Shown: positions 1 to 9,544 of the stretch, piece after piece
How the letters are laid out: each line of letters starts with the position of its first letter
Numbering within the stretch: position 1 is the stretch's first letter
Source of the DNA: Bremia lactucae
Lineage: Eukaryota > Oomycota > Peronosporomycetes > Peronosporales > Peronosporaceae
Length of the DNA stretch: 29,455 nucleotides
Assembly (NCBI RefSeq): GCF_004359215.1
Contig: NC_090612.1
Span: 453,492 to 482,946 of the forward strand
Reading direction: 5' to 3'
Position numbers and translations under genes: made by a program
Notes under the pieces: generated by a model
The model's database searches: none
Told to the model about the DNA's origin: nothing
What the model saw: the letters and a program-made list of their open reading frames with translations, nothing else

Positions 1-1340
1 TCGTTCAGCTGGTTACAGATGGTGCGATTGGTAACAGACGACGCGCTCCGCGCCGTCTGTATCGTATTGCATTAACGCACAGCCGATTGCGAAAAAGCTG
101 GCGTCACAGACCACATAGAATGGTCTGTCTTGATCTGCAATCGCTAAGATGGGCGATTGGATCAAGCTTTGCTTGATACCTTCAAAGAAGCGCTGACAAT
201 CAGCGTTCCACAGCCGTTTCCCGTCTTCTTTCAAGAGACGAGAGAGATGAAGTGTCATCTCGGCATAATTGCGAGAGTACTCGTGCAAGTACGCCGCTAA
301 ACCAAGGAACTTTCTAAGTCCCTTAACATCGACTAGAACTGTCCAGTCGGCAATTGCCTTATAATTCTCGTGATAAGGGGGCACACCGTGTTTACCGACG
401 ATGCACCCAAGAAGTGGTATTTCGCTTGCAGCGAATGTACACTTCTTTGAGATTTGCGTTCAACTTATGCTTTCGCATAAGTGTAAGAACCTGACGAACG
501 TGAGTTTAATGAACTTCCACGTCCGTCTTTCCGTCGATGGCCCGGAAATGGACGAATACATCGTCAAATAACTCGGTGCGAATTCTCGCACTGGTCTAAA
601 TAGATTCGTTACGCATCTGCTGAATGTTGCAGGGGCGTTACTAAGCCCCTGTGGCATTACTAGCCATTCCCTGAGCATCCCTCTGGGAGTGCTCACTGCT
701 GTGTACGGGATGTCCCGATCACGCATAAGGATTTGATAGAACCCATCCATCAGATCCATAGACGAAAAGATCATACTCTTAGACATACCATCTTGATTAC
801 GTCTCTTCATGGTATCGGCGTTTGAGCCGGTACCGTTGCAGCATTCAGTTTATTGAATGCTTGCACTATTCGACACCCTCCTGTGGCCTTTCGCATGGAG
901 AGCTATGTGGGGAGGTTAATTCCCTCACATGGCCGCTTTTAATCGATCGATAAAGAATCTATCGATCGCAAGTACTTGTTTACAAGGCAGTGGCCACTGC
1001 TTCATGACACAGTACTTCGCGCCCTGTTTGATCTCGATCTCATGTCGAGTGCCTTTATCCTTAGGCAACTCGCATGGAACTGTGTCAGGGAATACATCCC
1101 AGCATTCAATTAAATCCTTGTGTAAAAAAATTGTCTTAAGTAACTCCCAGGATTGAGTAGTATATCTTTCAATCCGAGTCTTCACGTCGAGGACACTTTC
1201 GTCCATCGATGAGCTGCTGAGAGCCTGTTCATTCTCGGCAAAAATTACCGCTGACTGATTATAGGTTACGCATTCGTCCTTTGTGACATGTACGCAGATC
1301 TGCTTGGTTTTACCACCATGCAGATCTCTCAAACCTTTTG
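1..1340 (-). pseudogene. Ty3/Gypsy pol remnant: reverse transcriptase and start of RNase H
   Basis: Degenerate Gypsy pol read right to left. The N-terminal approach to RT is at 930-1332 (DVFPD, LPKDKGTRHEIEI, QWPLPCKQV). The RT palm follows at 460-810 (MDLMDGFYQILM, MPQGLSNAPATF). The catalytic FDD box near 555-575 is out of frame because one T is missing in the codons around it. The thumb/connection and RNase H start are at 13-384 (LRKFLGLAAYLH, VVCDASFFAIGCALMQ). At least two further frame breaks occur, near 820-930 and 400-450. The element continues past the left edge of the window, so RNase H is incomplete here. The family is clear; the copy is dead. Confidence 0.9.
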
Positions 1341-1865
1341 GGCTCTAGGGCTTGTAATTGAGTTATATCCGAAGTTAACCTCGGAGGCGCATACACATCA
1401 AGAGTATAAGCGCCTACTCTTGATCCACAGGCTACCGAGGGATCAATCCCTTGGGATGCTGAAGTCTAGTCACTATAGCATTGACTATTTGAGGAGATTT
1501 CTCCTCAAGTACTTTGGGGTTTTTTCCCTTAACGTCTTCCGATTGTGGTTGCGCTATCCCAGTCGGATCCTCTATGGTTGACTCTCTACTCGACCTAGGA
1601 TCATCGTGTTGACATTTTGGATAACCGGTATCTTCCTTGAATGTCACCCGCTAGGCATACATTATGTCTCAATCCACTCGACTTTTTTTAGAAGTGGACC
1701 TTCGGCGCTGCCTGTGCATTCGTACAGCCGCCGGCTCCTCAGTGCTGGATCAGTACGGCGATGCGCCCCTACTGACCCCGACCATTTTTTGGCGGTCCGC
1801 CTCGCTGCTGCGATTTCGCAACAACGTCGGATCGCCGTCGTTGCCTTTCTTGGCATACGGTCCAA
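1341..1865 (-). pseudogene. Gypsy linker between protease and RT (degenerate)
   Basis: This stretch joins the gag remnant on its right (minus-strand upstream) to RT on its left. Around 1690-1740 one minus frame reads GGCTNAQAAPKVH, which resembles the poorly conserved linker after the protease in oomycete Gypsy polyproteins. The 71-codon open stretch at 1432-1647 is charged and has no recognised domain. No aspartic-protease D-S/T-G motif is visible, so the protease seems to have been lost between gag and this linker. The assignment rests mainly on position. Confidence 0.45.
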
Positions 1866-1882
1866 ATTATGTTCAGTACCTT

Positions 1883-2380
1883 TTATCTCTGGGTGTGGGG
1901 CACTTCACTCATGAGCGTAGTGTGTAGCTCGTGTCGTCTTGGAGGACGATACGATGACATACTAGCTTGAGCCTGGCTCAAGCTAAAGTCCTCCTGTTCC
2001 GCAACGGATATTGCTTCTTCAAGCGTAGCCAGTTCCAAGCGGAACAGGTGGGTCTTTACGGGACCATCCGAAAGACCTTGCCTGAACACCGTAATCAACG
2101 TGTGTTCATGGACTGGGTTATTTCTTATACAACTCGCTAAGAGTCGTATGTGCTGGGCATATGCGTGAACATCACGCTTGCCTTGCTTGAGTTTCAGAAG
2201 CTCTGAACGAGCTCTGAACTCAGCCCTTGGCGGATCAAACGTCTGTTTGAGCCGGGCTTTAAAAGCCTCTAGCGACCCAAAGACATATGGGTCGCGCACA
2301 ACTTAGGCCCAATGCCCAAGTTTTGGCACAACCGTCCAAATTTGATTGAGCGAATGCGACTTGCATTTGCTCCCTGTAGA
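1883..2380 (-). pseudogene. Gypsy gag capsid fragment
   Basis: The open frame at 1883-2299 encodes a typical retrotransposon gag core: a SLEAFKARLKQTFDPP segment, LLKLKQGKRDVHAYAQHIR, a GLSDGPVKTHLFRLEL segment and AISVAEQEDFSLSQAQ. Homology continues upstream in a shifted frame to about 2380 (VAFAQSNL, AKTWALGL). The N-terminus is missing: at about 2383 the sequence switches directly to an LTR fragment. No zinc knuckle is visible downstream. Orientation and order match the RT remnant to its left, so I treat them as one element with the protease region deleted. Confidence 0.85.
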
Positions 2381-2384
2381 TAAT

Positions 2385-2462
2385 GTATTAATTAACAACC
2401 TTTAAGTGTCAATTTCGTGTTATGATACACTTAATTTCATGTAAAGATACACCCCGTTACAT
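2385..2462 (-). repeat. Gypsy LTR 5'-end fragment (about 78 bp)
   Basis: On the minus strand it starts TGTAACGGGGTG at 2462, preceded by a purine-rich GGGAGGAATGA that looks like a polypurine tract. The same start occurs at 8462 and, mutated, at 13492. The fragment stops after about 78 bp and abuts gag internal sequence, so most of the LTR and the gag N-terminus are gone. The orientation call rests on the adjacent purine tract. Confidence 0.6.
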
Positions 2463-3378
2463 CATTCCTCCCAGAAACGACACTCGGACTGTCATAGGGA
2501 AGAGTCGTCACTATAAGACCACTTTAATAAAAGGGATGTTATTGGTCAGAACCATCATTTTTAATTCCATCGCATGGTTAACAAGTCCATTCGGTACGTC
2601 AGTACGGGTGATACACCCTTTTATATTAACGGACTGCGCCATCCTCGGACGCCAGTCTCGTTTGTGCGCAGTCCGAGTTTTAGATGGGGAGGGCCCCTCA
2701 CTATGCTCGGCACGTTCGGTTTGACCATCGGTCTGGGGATGATCTGCGGTCGACATGTGGAGCTTGCTACCTAGCAGCTCGAACACATGTCGCCAAAAAC
2801 AAGACGTAAGACGTGATCCCGGTCCGATACTATGGACTCGGGCATCCCGTTAGCCGATTAACATGATCCAGGAACAAGAGAGCTGCCTCCTTGCCTGTGA
2901 TCGATGTCTTACATGGTGCTAAATGCACCATTTTGCTCAGTCTGTCTACAAAGACGACTAGCCCTGTCCAACCCTTATGATCGGGCGGCATGCCAAACAT
3001 TAAGTCCAGAATTACTGACTTCCAACAGTTGGTTGGAATCGGTAGCGGCTTCAGTGGCGCACTGCTGGACGGTGCAGGCTTATGCGCTGACACTGTTCGC
3101 AAGAGCGGATATAGTTGGCCACCCCTCTATATCGGTGTGGCCACCAAAATTCCTCTGACACTCGTAATAATGTCTTTTCACGGCCCTGATGGCGCATCAT
3201 GGAGCTCGTGAAAGATCATTACCTTGACATCTGTGTCATGAGGTACATAGATTCTCAAGGGATCACAAGGTGACAGCTGATGCCATAACAGGCCATCGCT
3301 GTAGCTAAAGCGATTTAGCTTAGCCTTCAGGTGCGACGGAAGGAAAACCTTTCGTTCACCGAAGTGATCCAACAGCAG
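2463..3378 (-). pseudogene. Gypsy integrase remnant with an internally inverted C-terminal piece
   Basis: Minus strand: the zinc-finger approach at 3178-3372 (FSYSDGLLWHQLSP, HELHDAPSG), then the core at 2830-3102 (LPIPTNCWKSV, GLVVFVDRLSKMVHLAP, ALLFLDHV), then LLGSKLHMSTADHPQTDGQT ending at about 2703. The next expected part of integrase is instead readable on the PLUS strand at 2578-2700 (TGDTPFYINGLRHP). Beyond it, minus-strand sequence runs to a purine tract and the LTR start at 2462. Frame breaks occur near 3110-3170 and 2800. The core belongs to a different integrase subfamily from the one at 9545-10535 (MPPDHKG versus FPEDDYKNNG). Confidence 0.88.
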
Positions 3379-3382
3379 GCGA

Positions 3383-4257
3383 TAGTATATCGATAATATG
3401 CTGATTGGAGGTACTTCTGCTGATTTAATTGAGAAAGTTGCAGATTAAACTTGCAAGTCATTTCAAGTTAAAGACGCTAGGCAATGTAATATTTATTCTC
3501 GGCATAAAGGTGGACTTTGCACAGCATACAAGAAAGCTTAAGATCAGCAAAAATACGTGCATTAACAGAATGGTCGTAAAATTCAATCAAGTCGGGGTGA
3601 AATTTGCTTTCAATTTAAGTGTAGAAGGTCAAGTCATGCTTATGTGCGATAATATTTCCGGTTGGTCGACTGAGTCGACATTTGGCGAAACCGAGTGAAG
3701 AACACTGAAATGCAGCCATTCTTGTGCTGCGCTACCTAAAGTCGACTGCAACAAACGGAATTTGATATCGAAGTGAGCCTGGTGACCTGAAGCTGAGTGC
3801 ATTTAGTGATGCAGATTAGAAAAGTGACAACGATAGTCGTCGTTCGACATCTGGAGTCATGGTGATGGTCAATGTCTCCCCAGACATATTCAAATCAAAG
3901 CTTCAGAACAGTGTATCACTAAGTACTGCTGAAGCTGAATATGTAGCACTTTGTTGTGCATTTAAGAAATTTTGTGGTCAAAGAATTTATTGATGGAGAT
4001 GAAGGACAAGATTGACGCTCCAGTGGTTGTGTATGAAGACAACAAGAGTGCGATCGCTATTGCAAAGAACGATGGCTATCAAAGTCGAGCGAAATACATT
4101 GATATTCGCTATCACTTTGTTCTTGACCAATTAAAAGCCAAGGTCATTTGGCTGAAGTATATTGAAGCCAAGTCACAGCTCGCCGATTTTCTAATCAAGG
4201 CAATTTCGACCAAAAAGTACCAATTTCTCGTGGCAAAGACAATCGTAGGAGACTTCT
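3383..4257 (+). pseudogene. Copia RT C-terminal part and RNase H
   Basis: Begins at a mutated YVDD box (YIDNMLIGG near 3389-3415) and follows the intact copy through LKTLGNVIFILGIKVDF, the RNase H SDAD (followed by a stop) and STSGVMVMV, LSTAEAEYVAL, VYEDNKSAIAIA and QLADFLIKAIST. About 110 bp is missing near 3660, where the CDN-to-SRHL step skips the YRSLVGSLLY region. Stops at about 3700 and 3817 and a frameshift near 3965 disrupt it. The catalytic acids of RNase H are still visible in broken frames. Confidence 0.9.
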
Positions 4258-4276
4258 AGTCGAGGATGGGTATTGA

Positions 4277-4534
4277 TGTTGGGCATTTTGTGTACGCTCA
4301 ATCGCCATAATGACGTTTGGTTGTAATCGTTTTGCAACGGGCACAGAAAGTGAAACTACAGCAATCGGTTATATGATGAAAGAAACGACTTATGTGAGAC
4401 TTTTTATAACGGGCTAAAGTTGCTCTAATGTTACATAGTCCTCGTTAAGTACACTTGGTGTACTTAATGGGATGGTCCATTACTAACTTAAAGTAATTAG
4501 ACCCAGCACTCGGGTGTGCTATAATATCTCTACA
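4277..4534 (+). repeat. Single Copia LTR (about 258 bp)
   Basis: Bounded by TGTTGGGC on the left and CTACA on the right. A purine-rich stretch (GAGGATGGG) lies just upstream and the primer-binding site just downstream. The body does not align with the 200-bp LTR of the copy at 23979, but both start TGTTG and end in ACA, and both carry a TATA-like stretch (TTTTTATAACG here). It is the only LTR in this element and lies between its 3' part and its 5' part, the order expected for a one-LTR circle or a tandem junction. Confidence 0.65.
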
Positions 4535-4546
4535 GGTTATGAGCCC
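4535..4546 (+). other. Copia primer-binding site
   Basis: GGTTATGAGCCC directly follows the LTR. It is complementary to GGGCTCATAACC, the anticodon arm of initiator tRNA-Met (yeast-type sequence from memory). The identical 12-mer abuts the 5' LTR of the intact copy at 28315-28326. Copia of Drosophila is known to prime from an internal tRNA-iMet fragment, so half-tRNA priming is inferred. Confidence 0.75.
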
Positions 4547-5190
4547 AAAAACGGTTGGAGCGAACGATGTTCCCAATGAAGACAACTACTTCGTTAAGGA
4601 GTTTAACGCGCGAATGAAGCTTGCCAAGAGGAAGCTGTTAAGGCATATCGACGCGAAGAAGGCACCGTGTAAAGATGACGCTAGCGAGTCTTTATGAAAA
4701 ATCAACGATATGAATGCCTTCGCAAACGTGTGTTGCAGAGACAACTGCAGAAGCGTGGGGGATTTTGAAGAGCTTCTTTCTTCGCAGAAGCTTGCATAAT
4801 CGGGTGCAGATGCGTTGACATTTGCACGAGTTCAAGATGCAGAAGGGAGGAAGTGTAATGGATCACATTCTCAAGTTTGATGAGCAGTGTATGTCAGTGG
4901 AAGCGAGGTCCCGCACGATGAGCGGCTCGTGATTCTGCTTGGAAGATTTCTGGATGAATGCGATCAGATACTCAAGATTTTCGAGAGCACGACAGACATT
5001 GATGTGTTCCAACCCAAGGAAATGCTTTGTCGTGCATACGAAGACATTGCTCGAAAGGAGAAGAGCGAAATTGCGCTGAAGGCTACAAGAAACTTTAAGA
5101 GCAAGAGCAAGATACTGAGACGTGTTTTTTATACGGCAGAAATGGACACAAGAAACAAGATTGCTGGAAGAATCCAGACAAGAAGAAACG
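4539..5190 (+). pseudogene. Copia gag remnant
   Basis: Starts at an ATG lying inside the primer-binding site (MSPKTVGANDVPNEDNYF), parallel to the intact copy. It continues through FNARMKLAKRKLLRHIDA, then a stop near 4696, an internal loss of about 50 bp near 4730, LKSFFLRR and the long stretch at 4887-5100 (LVILLGRFLDECDQI, KEKSEIALKATRNFK). The zinc knuckle near 5120-5165 has lost its first cysteines and the rest (GHKKQDCWKN) is out of frame with the preceding ORF. In family terms this is the nucleocapsid/capsid precursor. Confidence 0.88.
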
Positions 5191-5863
5191 CTCTGAGCAA
5201 GCGCTCACCGTGGGTGAACATAGTTTTGAAGGTTGGCTACTCGACCGTGGTGCGAGTAGTCATATGTGCCCATACCAAGATGAGTTTGTGGAAATCAGAT
5301 CGCTTAACAGGTCTGTTGGAATTTCGTTTGCGAATGGGTAAGCAGTTTTGGTTGCTCGTGTCGGGACAATTCGTGTCATGTTGAAGAGCAAGAAACCAAT
5401 ACGTATTGAAGACGTGTTGTACGTTCCAGAGCTGGATAATCGTCTCCTATCAGTTCCTGCATTGTCTGCAAAAGCGTTACATGTCATTTTCTAGAACAAA
5501 ATGTGTGAGATCAGGAATGGTCAAGAAGTGGTGACTCAAGTGACCCAAAAGGGTAATTTTTTTGTGTTGGAGTGTGAAACATTGGAATCTGCAAATGCGT
5601 GTGAAGAGGTTGGCGATGGAGCGAACCTATGAGTCCTAGTGTATGAAATGCAAGACTAGGACACTTGCCATTAAAGGGAATGAAAACCTCGACAATTGTG
5701 TTGGAGGGTTTAAGGTGCAAGATTCGACTGATGATGATCAAGACGAAATATGCGAAGGGTGTGTGACAGGCAAGTCGTCAGTCAAGCCGTTTCCGAAGTC
5801 TAAGTACGGTAAAGTTTAGACTACTTTACTGCTCCAAGTTATTCACAGCTACGTGATGGGACC
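5190..5863 (+). pseudogene. Copia protease and integrase N-terminal region
   Basis: Protease: GWLLDRGASSHMC near 5230-5270. The active-site triad D-S-G is D-R-G here, so the protease would be dead even in frame. It continues through IRIEDVLYVPELDNRLLS and into the GAG-pre-integrase domain, where the zinc-binding pair is kept as CEGCVTGKSSVKPFPKS near 5750-5800. Several stops occur (near 5490, 5630 and 5818). Homology ends abruptly after VMGP at 5863, where the inverted segment starts. Confidence 0.85.
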
Positions 5864-6634
5864 ATTGCCAGTCTATTTACAACCATCGGCTCTACGTCAC
5901 GTTGAGTAGTAATGATTGGTAATTATATAACATCTGCATCGTCATCATTATCATGATCCACACATGTAGCTACCTGTATACCTCCAATCACTTGCACATA
6001 CTTAGGCATTGGCAACTCTTGTAAAGTCATTGATTGTGTGATCTTCTGTCGATCAGACTCAGACACGATTTCTCTTCACATCGTGTGAGTAACCCAAAAA
6101 CATGCATCGAAATGCCTTCTTGTCCATCTTTAGACGTTTTGGTTTTGCAATGTGTGCGTAACCTTTTGCACCAAGTACAACAGATCTAGCTTGGTTCCAA
6201 AACACACTTCAAATGGGGTCTTGGTTGGGTGAGAGGCGCACGTAACTCGATTAGTCACGTATACTGCAGTATTCTTTGCTTCAGCCAACCATTTTTTCTC
6301 CACTTGCATGTATTTAGATTTGATTTTGCTCGTTCTGTCTGTGTTCGATTTAGCATTTCAGCCATTTCATTATGCTGTAGCGAATACGGTACTAAGGCTT
6401 GGTGCAATACTCCAGCCTTTCGACATACTTCTTCAAATCGCACTCGCCACCATTGTCGGTGCGAACACACTTGATCTTGGTACTTAACCGGTTTTCCATC
6501 ATCGACTTGTACTCGATGAACTTATCCACCATATTTTTGACTTTTGTGCAATATAGTATGCGACCACCTAGCGCGAATAATCATTCAAAAATGTCACCAC
6601 GAATCTTGTTCCTCCTTGCGACTTGGTCTCCATT
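5864..6634 (-). pseudogene. Inverted 771-bp Copia integrase segment
   Basis: Read on the minus strand from 6634 leftward it begins METKSQGGTRFVVTFL, exactly the residues that should follow VMGP at 5863. It runs through the integrase core (a broken TDNG box, MAEMLNRTQTERAK, VTNRVTCASHPTKTPFEVCF) to EPMVVNR near 5870. The plus-strand coding then resumes at 6635 with the next expected residues (EVIPPPSEF). So the segment is flipped with no visible loss at either end. Both junctions read CCATTG on the plus strand. Stops and frameshifts are spread through it. Confidence 0.88.
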
Positions 6635-7606
6635 GATGAAGTCATTCCACCTCCAAGTGAATTTCAGTCTATAACTCCACGCCAAAATTTGAGCATGTGT
6701 CTGATCCTGCTTTCGATATCGATGATGTTTACATGGATCCAACTGATTTAGATGTGGATACGACTCGAGGCACTGTGCCCAGAGGGGACTTGGATTATCA
6801 CACTGAATTCTCTATGGTGCAATCATCTCAATGTGGTGGTCAAAATGCTTCGCTTGCATTACCATCATCGAACTATGAAGATCAAGATTTGATTGCAGCC
6901 AAGACGTCAACAATACATGGTACATCGCGCAGTAAGGAGCCAGAGGCTCGGGCTTCAAAAAGATATCGAATTGAGTATAAACAAGCAAATGCAGCACTTG
7001 AAACTTCATCTTTATGCCAAGATGCAATGGCGTCTCTTCAATCCAAGGTGTGGAGTGATGCGATCAAGGTTAGACTAAAGGCAGTGGATAACAAAAAGAC
7101 TTGGACTGCAGTGGAGAATTCTCCAAACGAAAAAGTGATTGGAACCAAGTGGGTTTTTGCAATCGAGAGAAACGAATATGGTGATATTGAGCGGTACAAA
7201 GTGGTGATGGGTTATCGTCAGTTGACTACAACCAAACATATTCGCCGGTTGCGAACATGAATTCTATTCGCGTCTTCCTGGCTGTGTTTTTTCATCATCG
7301 AATGACAAATTACTAGGATGATGTTGATACTACGTTCATAAATGGCGTTTTGAACGAAGATCTCGTTTAAGGGGGGGTCGACTCGCTATACATTTCTACG
7401 CCTCAGGGTGTCTACAGGTACCCAGGTCAAGTTTTGAAGCTTAACAAAAGTTTGTATGGATTAAATAGGCTGCTACAACATGGTTCAAGACAATTTCGAA
7501 GGTATTTTGCAACATGGGTTTTGTGGCACGTGTTTCGAACCCTTGCGTCTTTGTCTGTCCGATGGAAACCTCTGGTGGATTTACGTGACGCTGTACTTTT
7601 CCCTAT
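6635..7606 (+). pseudogene. Copia RT N-terminal part, ending just before YVDD
   Basis: The open stretch 6697-7260 carries FDIDDVYMDPTDL, SKRYRIEYKQANAA and the RT start WTAVENSPNEKVIGTKWVFA. After a deletion and frameshift near 7215-7235 homology continues: NMNSIRVFLAV, DDVDTTFINGVLNED, QVLKLNKSLYGL and, out of frame, TTWFKTISKVF, ending at YVTLY near 7600. A G7 run at 7371 marks another frame break. The homology stops at the codon where the fragment at 3383 begins. Confidence 0.88.
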
Positions 7607-8264
7607 AATTGTTATGGCGTCTTTAAATGATGGAGGGCTCAGGGAAAACCGCTTGGGCGTATTTTTCCAATCCCGGTCGTGTTGCGTTCAACTGAAACGC
7701 TCGACCAATACGAGGCGGAATCCTGCGCCGCATTCATCCGCATTTCGATGCGATGAAACAGCGGTCGCAGCGAATTAATTTCGCCCGCTTGCGTGTGAAA
7801 GAAATCATGGGCGGTACTGTACCCCCCCCCTGTTTCTTCTCACAACGCTGCTTCTGGTAGTCCATTTGAGACTAAAGAAGAGGCCTCAGCTGGGACTCCT
7901 TTTCATAGGTAGCCACCAAGCCGGGCACGTCAATACGTAGGGTATCGATCGGTTCCCAAGCGTCAAATTCTTCGAGTATCATATCCACTGGACGAGGATC
8001 TGATACCTTCGCCTCACGGAGCGGTGGGCAAGTAACCTATTAACAAGAAAGCGTTGATTCCCACCCGCATCCATTGGTGCAGGCGGCGCCCGATATGAGT
8101 GGTGCTCTCGCTCACCTACTCGCGGCTGCCTTACCTTCGTCCGTTCAGTCACAGGCGTTAAGCGCTGCGAAACGACGTATTGCGGATCTCAAGGGTCAAG
8201 TCTCGCGACTGACCTCGGATCTCGTTGATGTCCGAGCGAAAGCTCGTCACCAATGAAACGCGGC
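7607..8264 (+). other. Unassigned segment with a short coiled-coil ORF
   Basis: No confident family match. At 8074-8256 a 60-codon open frame encodes an alanine-rich start (ALAHLLAAALPSSV) followed by a heptad-like helix (AAKRRIADLKGQVSRLTSDL). This resembles the coiled-coil N-terminal part of some Gypsy gag proteins, by memory only. 7680-7800 also has coding-like stretches split over two frames (for example SQRINFARLRVKEIMGG). A C9 tract lies at 7822-7830. It could be the 5' part of a plus-strand Gypsy gag, but I cannot show this. Confidence 0.3.
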
Positions 8265-8462
8265 AACAACTCCGTAGTACCTTGATGATCGGCGGGGTAG
8301 ATTTAAGCTTAAATCAACCAAACAATAGATCTGATGTCTTATTATGTCAATATTACCTAATTTGGTAATATTGGAACTGTTAAGTAAAATTGAAAAAGAC
8401 TTCCTCATTTAATTCCCCTTATAGGAAATAATATTTATGTAACGGAACACCCCGTTACATCA
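8265..8462 (-). repeat. Gypsy LTR remnant, possible 3' LTR of the 8265-13492 element
   Basis: The minus strand starts TGTAACGGGGTGTTCCGTTACATAA at 8462, just after a purine-rich GTTTGGGGTGA that could be a polypurine tract. The first 34 bases match the LTR start at 13492 at about 29 positions, and patches further in also match (TTTACTTAAC, ATTACC). The inner boundary at about 8265 is approximate. The terminal sequence is itself nearly an inverted repeat, so orientation rests on the purine tract and on the gag that follows the related LTR at 13492. Confidence 0.55.
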
Positions 8463-8539
8463 CCCCAAACTAACAGTCACAATAGTGACTGATGTGGAGT
8501 GACAGAGACACACTATATGTATTTCTCGATTGATTTTGA

Positions 8540-9504
8540 TTATTGGTTTCTTATTTAAAACTCCAGTTTTATTGCATTATTGATTTCTTCGTTTGCGCAT
8601 GGCGTCGAAACCGTGCGCGTAACTTGCATGGTGAGGACGAAACGTATTCTTCATCGATGCCTTTTCCCGGCATCGGTGGAACACATGCAAGCAAGCAAAG
8701 AATATCAAAACTTTGTTCCAAGCTTAGATCATTTGTACAGAATGCGCAAAGTATAGGCAGTGAGGTCATGCCTGACAAACTGGACGCGATCAGTGAACGA
8801 TTCGATAAATGGACCGTATTCAGTGCACGCTACAAGCTGCACCGTTTGTCTAGAAAGGCAGAAAAACCTTGCCTCTCGTGAGGGGGCATGTTTATACTGT
8901 TTAAATGGCGCAGGTCATCACCCTAAGGAAGCATACCCCCTTAAAAGATCCTCATTAAAGGACCTTAAAACAAAAATAACGGTAAAAATTACCCACCTCT
9001 TGTGACATTCGTGTAGGGACTGAGAGCTTCCAACTCTACGAGCGCAGAAAGCGCTCATTCTCTAATCGACCCGCTGTCGAAGAGGATGGGTCTCGTCGTA
9101 CTGTCGAATGAGACCCAGAACGTCCATCGTCGGTTGGAAACGAGGTTCCACATCATGCGAGGGTGGATTCCCTCGCTAACGAACGAAATAACTCGTTCGA
9201 ACCCCCTTTACGTCACGGTGATTTGAGAGGCGTTCAACAAGAAACCGCTTCTCACCACTAAAATCCGCAAATGGATGTGAACGGGGCGAAATTGGGTTCG
9301 CCTCGATTGACAAGCCCGAATCAACATCGTGATTTGGATTCCAACATTTACTATTTTAGGGAGGACAGTGGTCACGAGCGATCCCGTCGCCGCGAGTTAG
9401 CGGTGACGGCTGAAAATGCTTCTCGCGACCAGTTGCGAAATTGTGCCCAAGTTGCGACTAATCAACTGGCAAACGAAAGGACACATCAGTCTTTCGATGC
9501 TTAG
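8540..9504 (+). pseudogene. Zinc-knuckle/coiled-coil ORF of unknown function, copy 1
   Basis: A degenerate plus-strand coding region with a related copy at 20440-21772. Copy 1 reads GIGGTHASKQRISKLCSKL at about 8670, SARYKLHRLSRKAEKPCLS near 8840, then in another frame a cysteine/histidine cluster CLYCLNGAGHHPKEAYP (8900-8940) like a decayed zinc knuckle, and later a charged, probably helical part (SRDQLRNCAQVATNQLANER, 9420-9480). Stops lie near 8881, 9003 and 9230. It sits between Gypsy integrase (minus, from 9545) and an LTR (8462), in the opposite orientation to both. I do not recognise the family. Confidence 0.5.
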
Positions 9505-9544
9505 TCCTTCAGCATCGTCATAAACCGCAGTAATAACAATAATG

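Larger units (their letters stand above)
3383..7606 (+). mobile_element. Circularly permuted, degenerate Ty1/Copia element with one LTR
   Basis: Compared with the complete Copia copy at 23979-28526, this block carries the same parts once each in permuted order: RT from the YVDD box onward and RNase H, LTR, primer-binding site, gag, protease, integrase N-part, an inverted integrase segment, then RT up to the codons just before YVDD. Its 4.2 kb agrees with one internal region plus one LTR (about 4.35 kb in the intact copy) after small deletions. It replaces sequence next to Gypsy integrase on the left and borders unassigned DNA on the right. Many stops and frameshifts make it inactive. Confidence 0.8.

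Noticed and set aside
8440..8462. Near-palindrome GTAACGG-AACA-CCCCGTTAC as a terminator hairpin or regulatory site.
   Set aside because: The same sequence recurs at other LTR starts (2462, 13492), so it is the LTR terminus.
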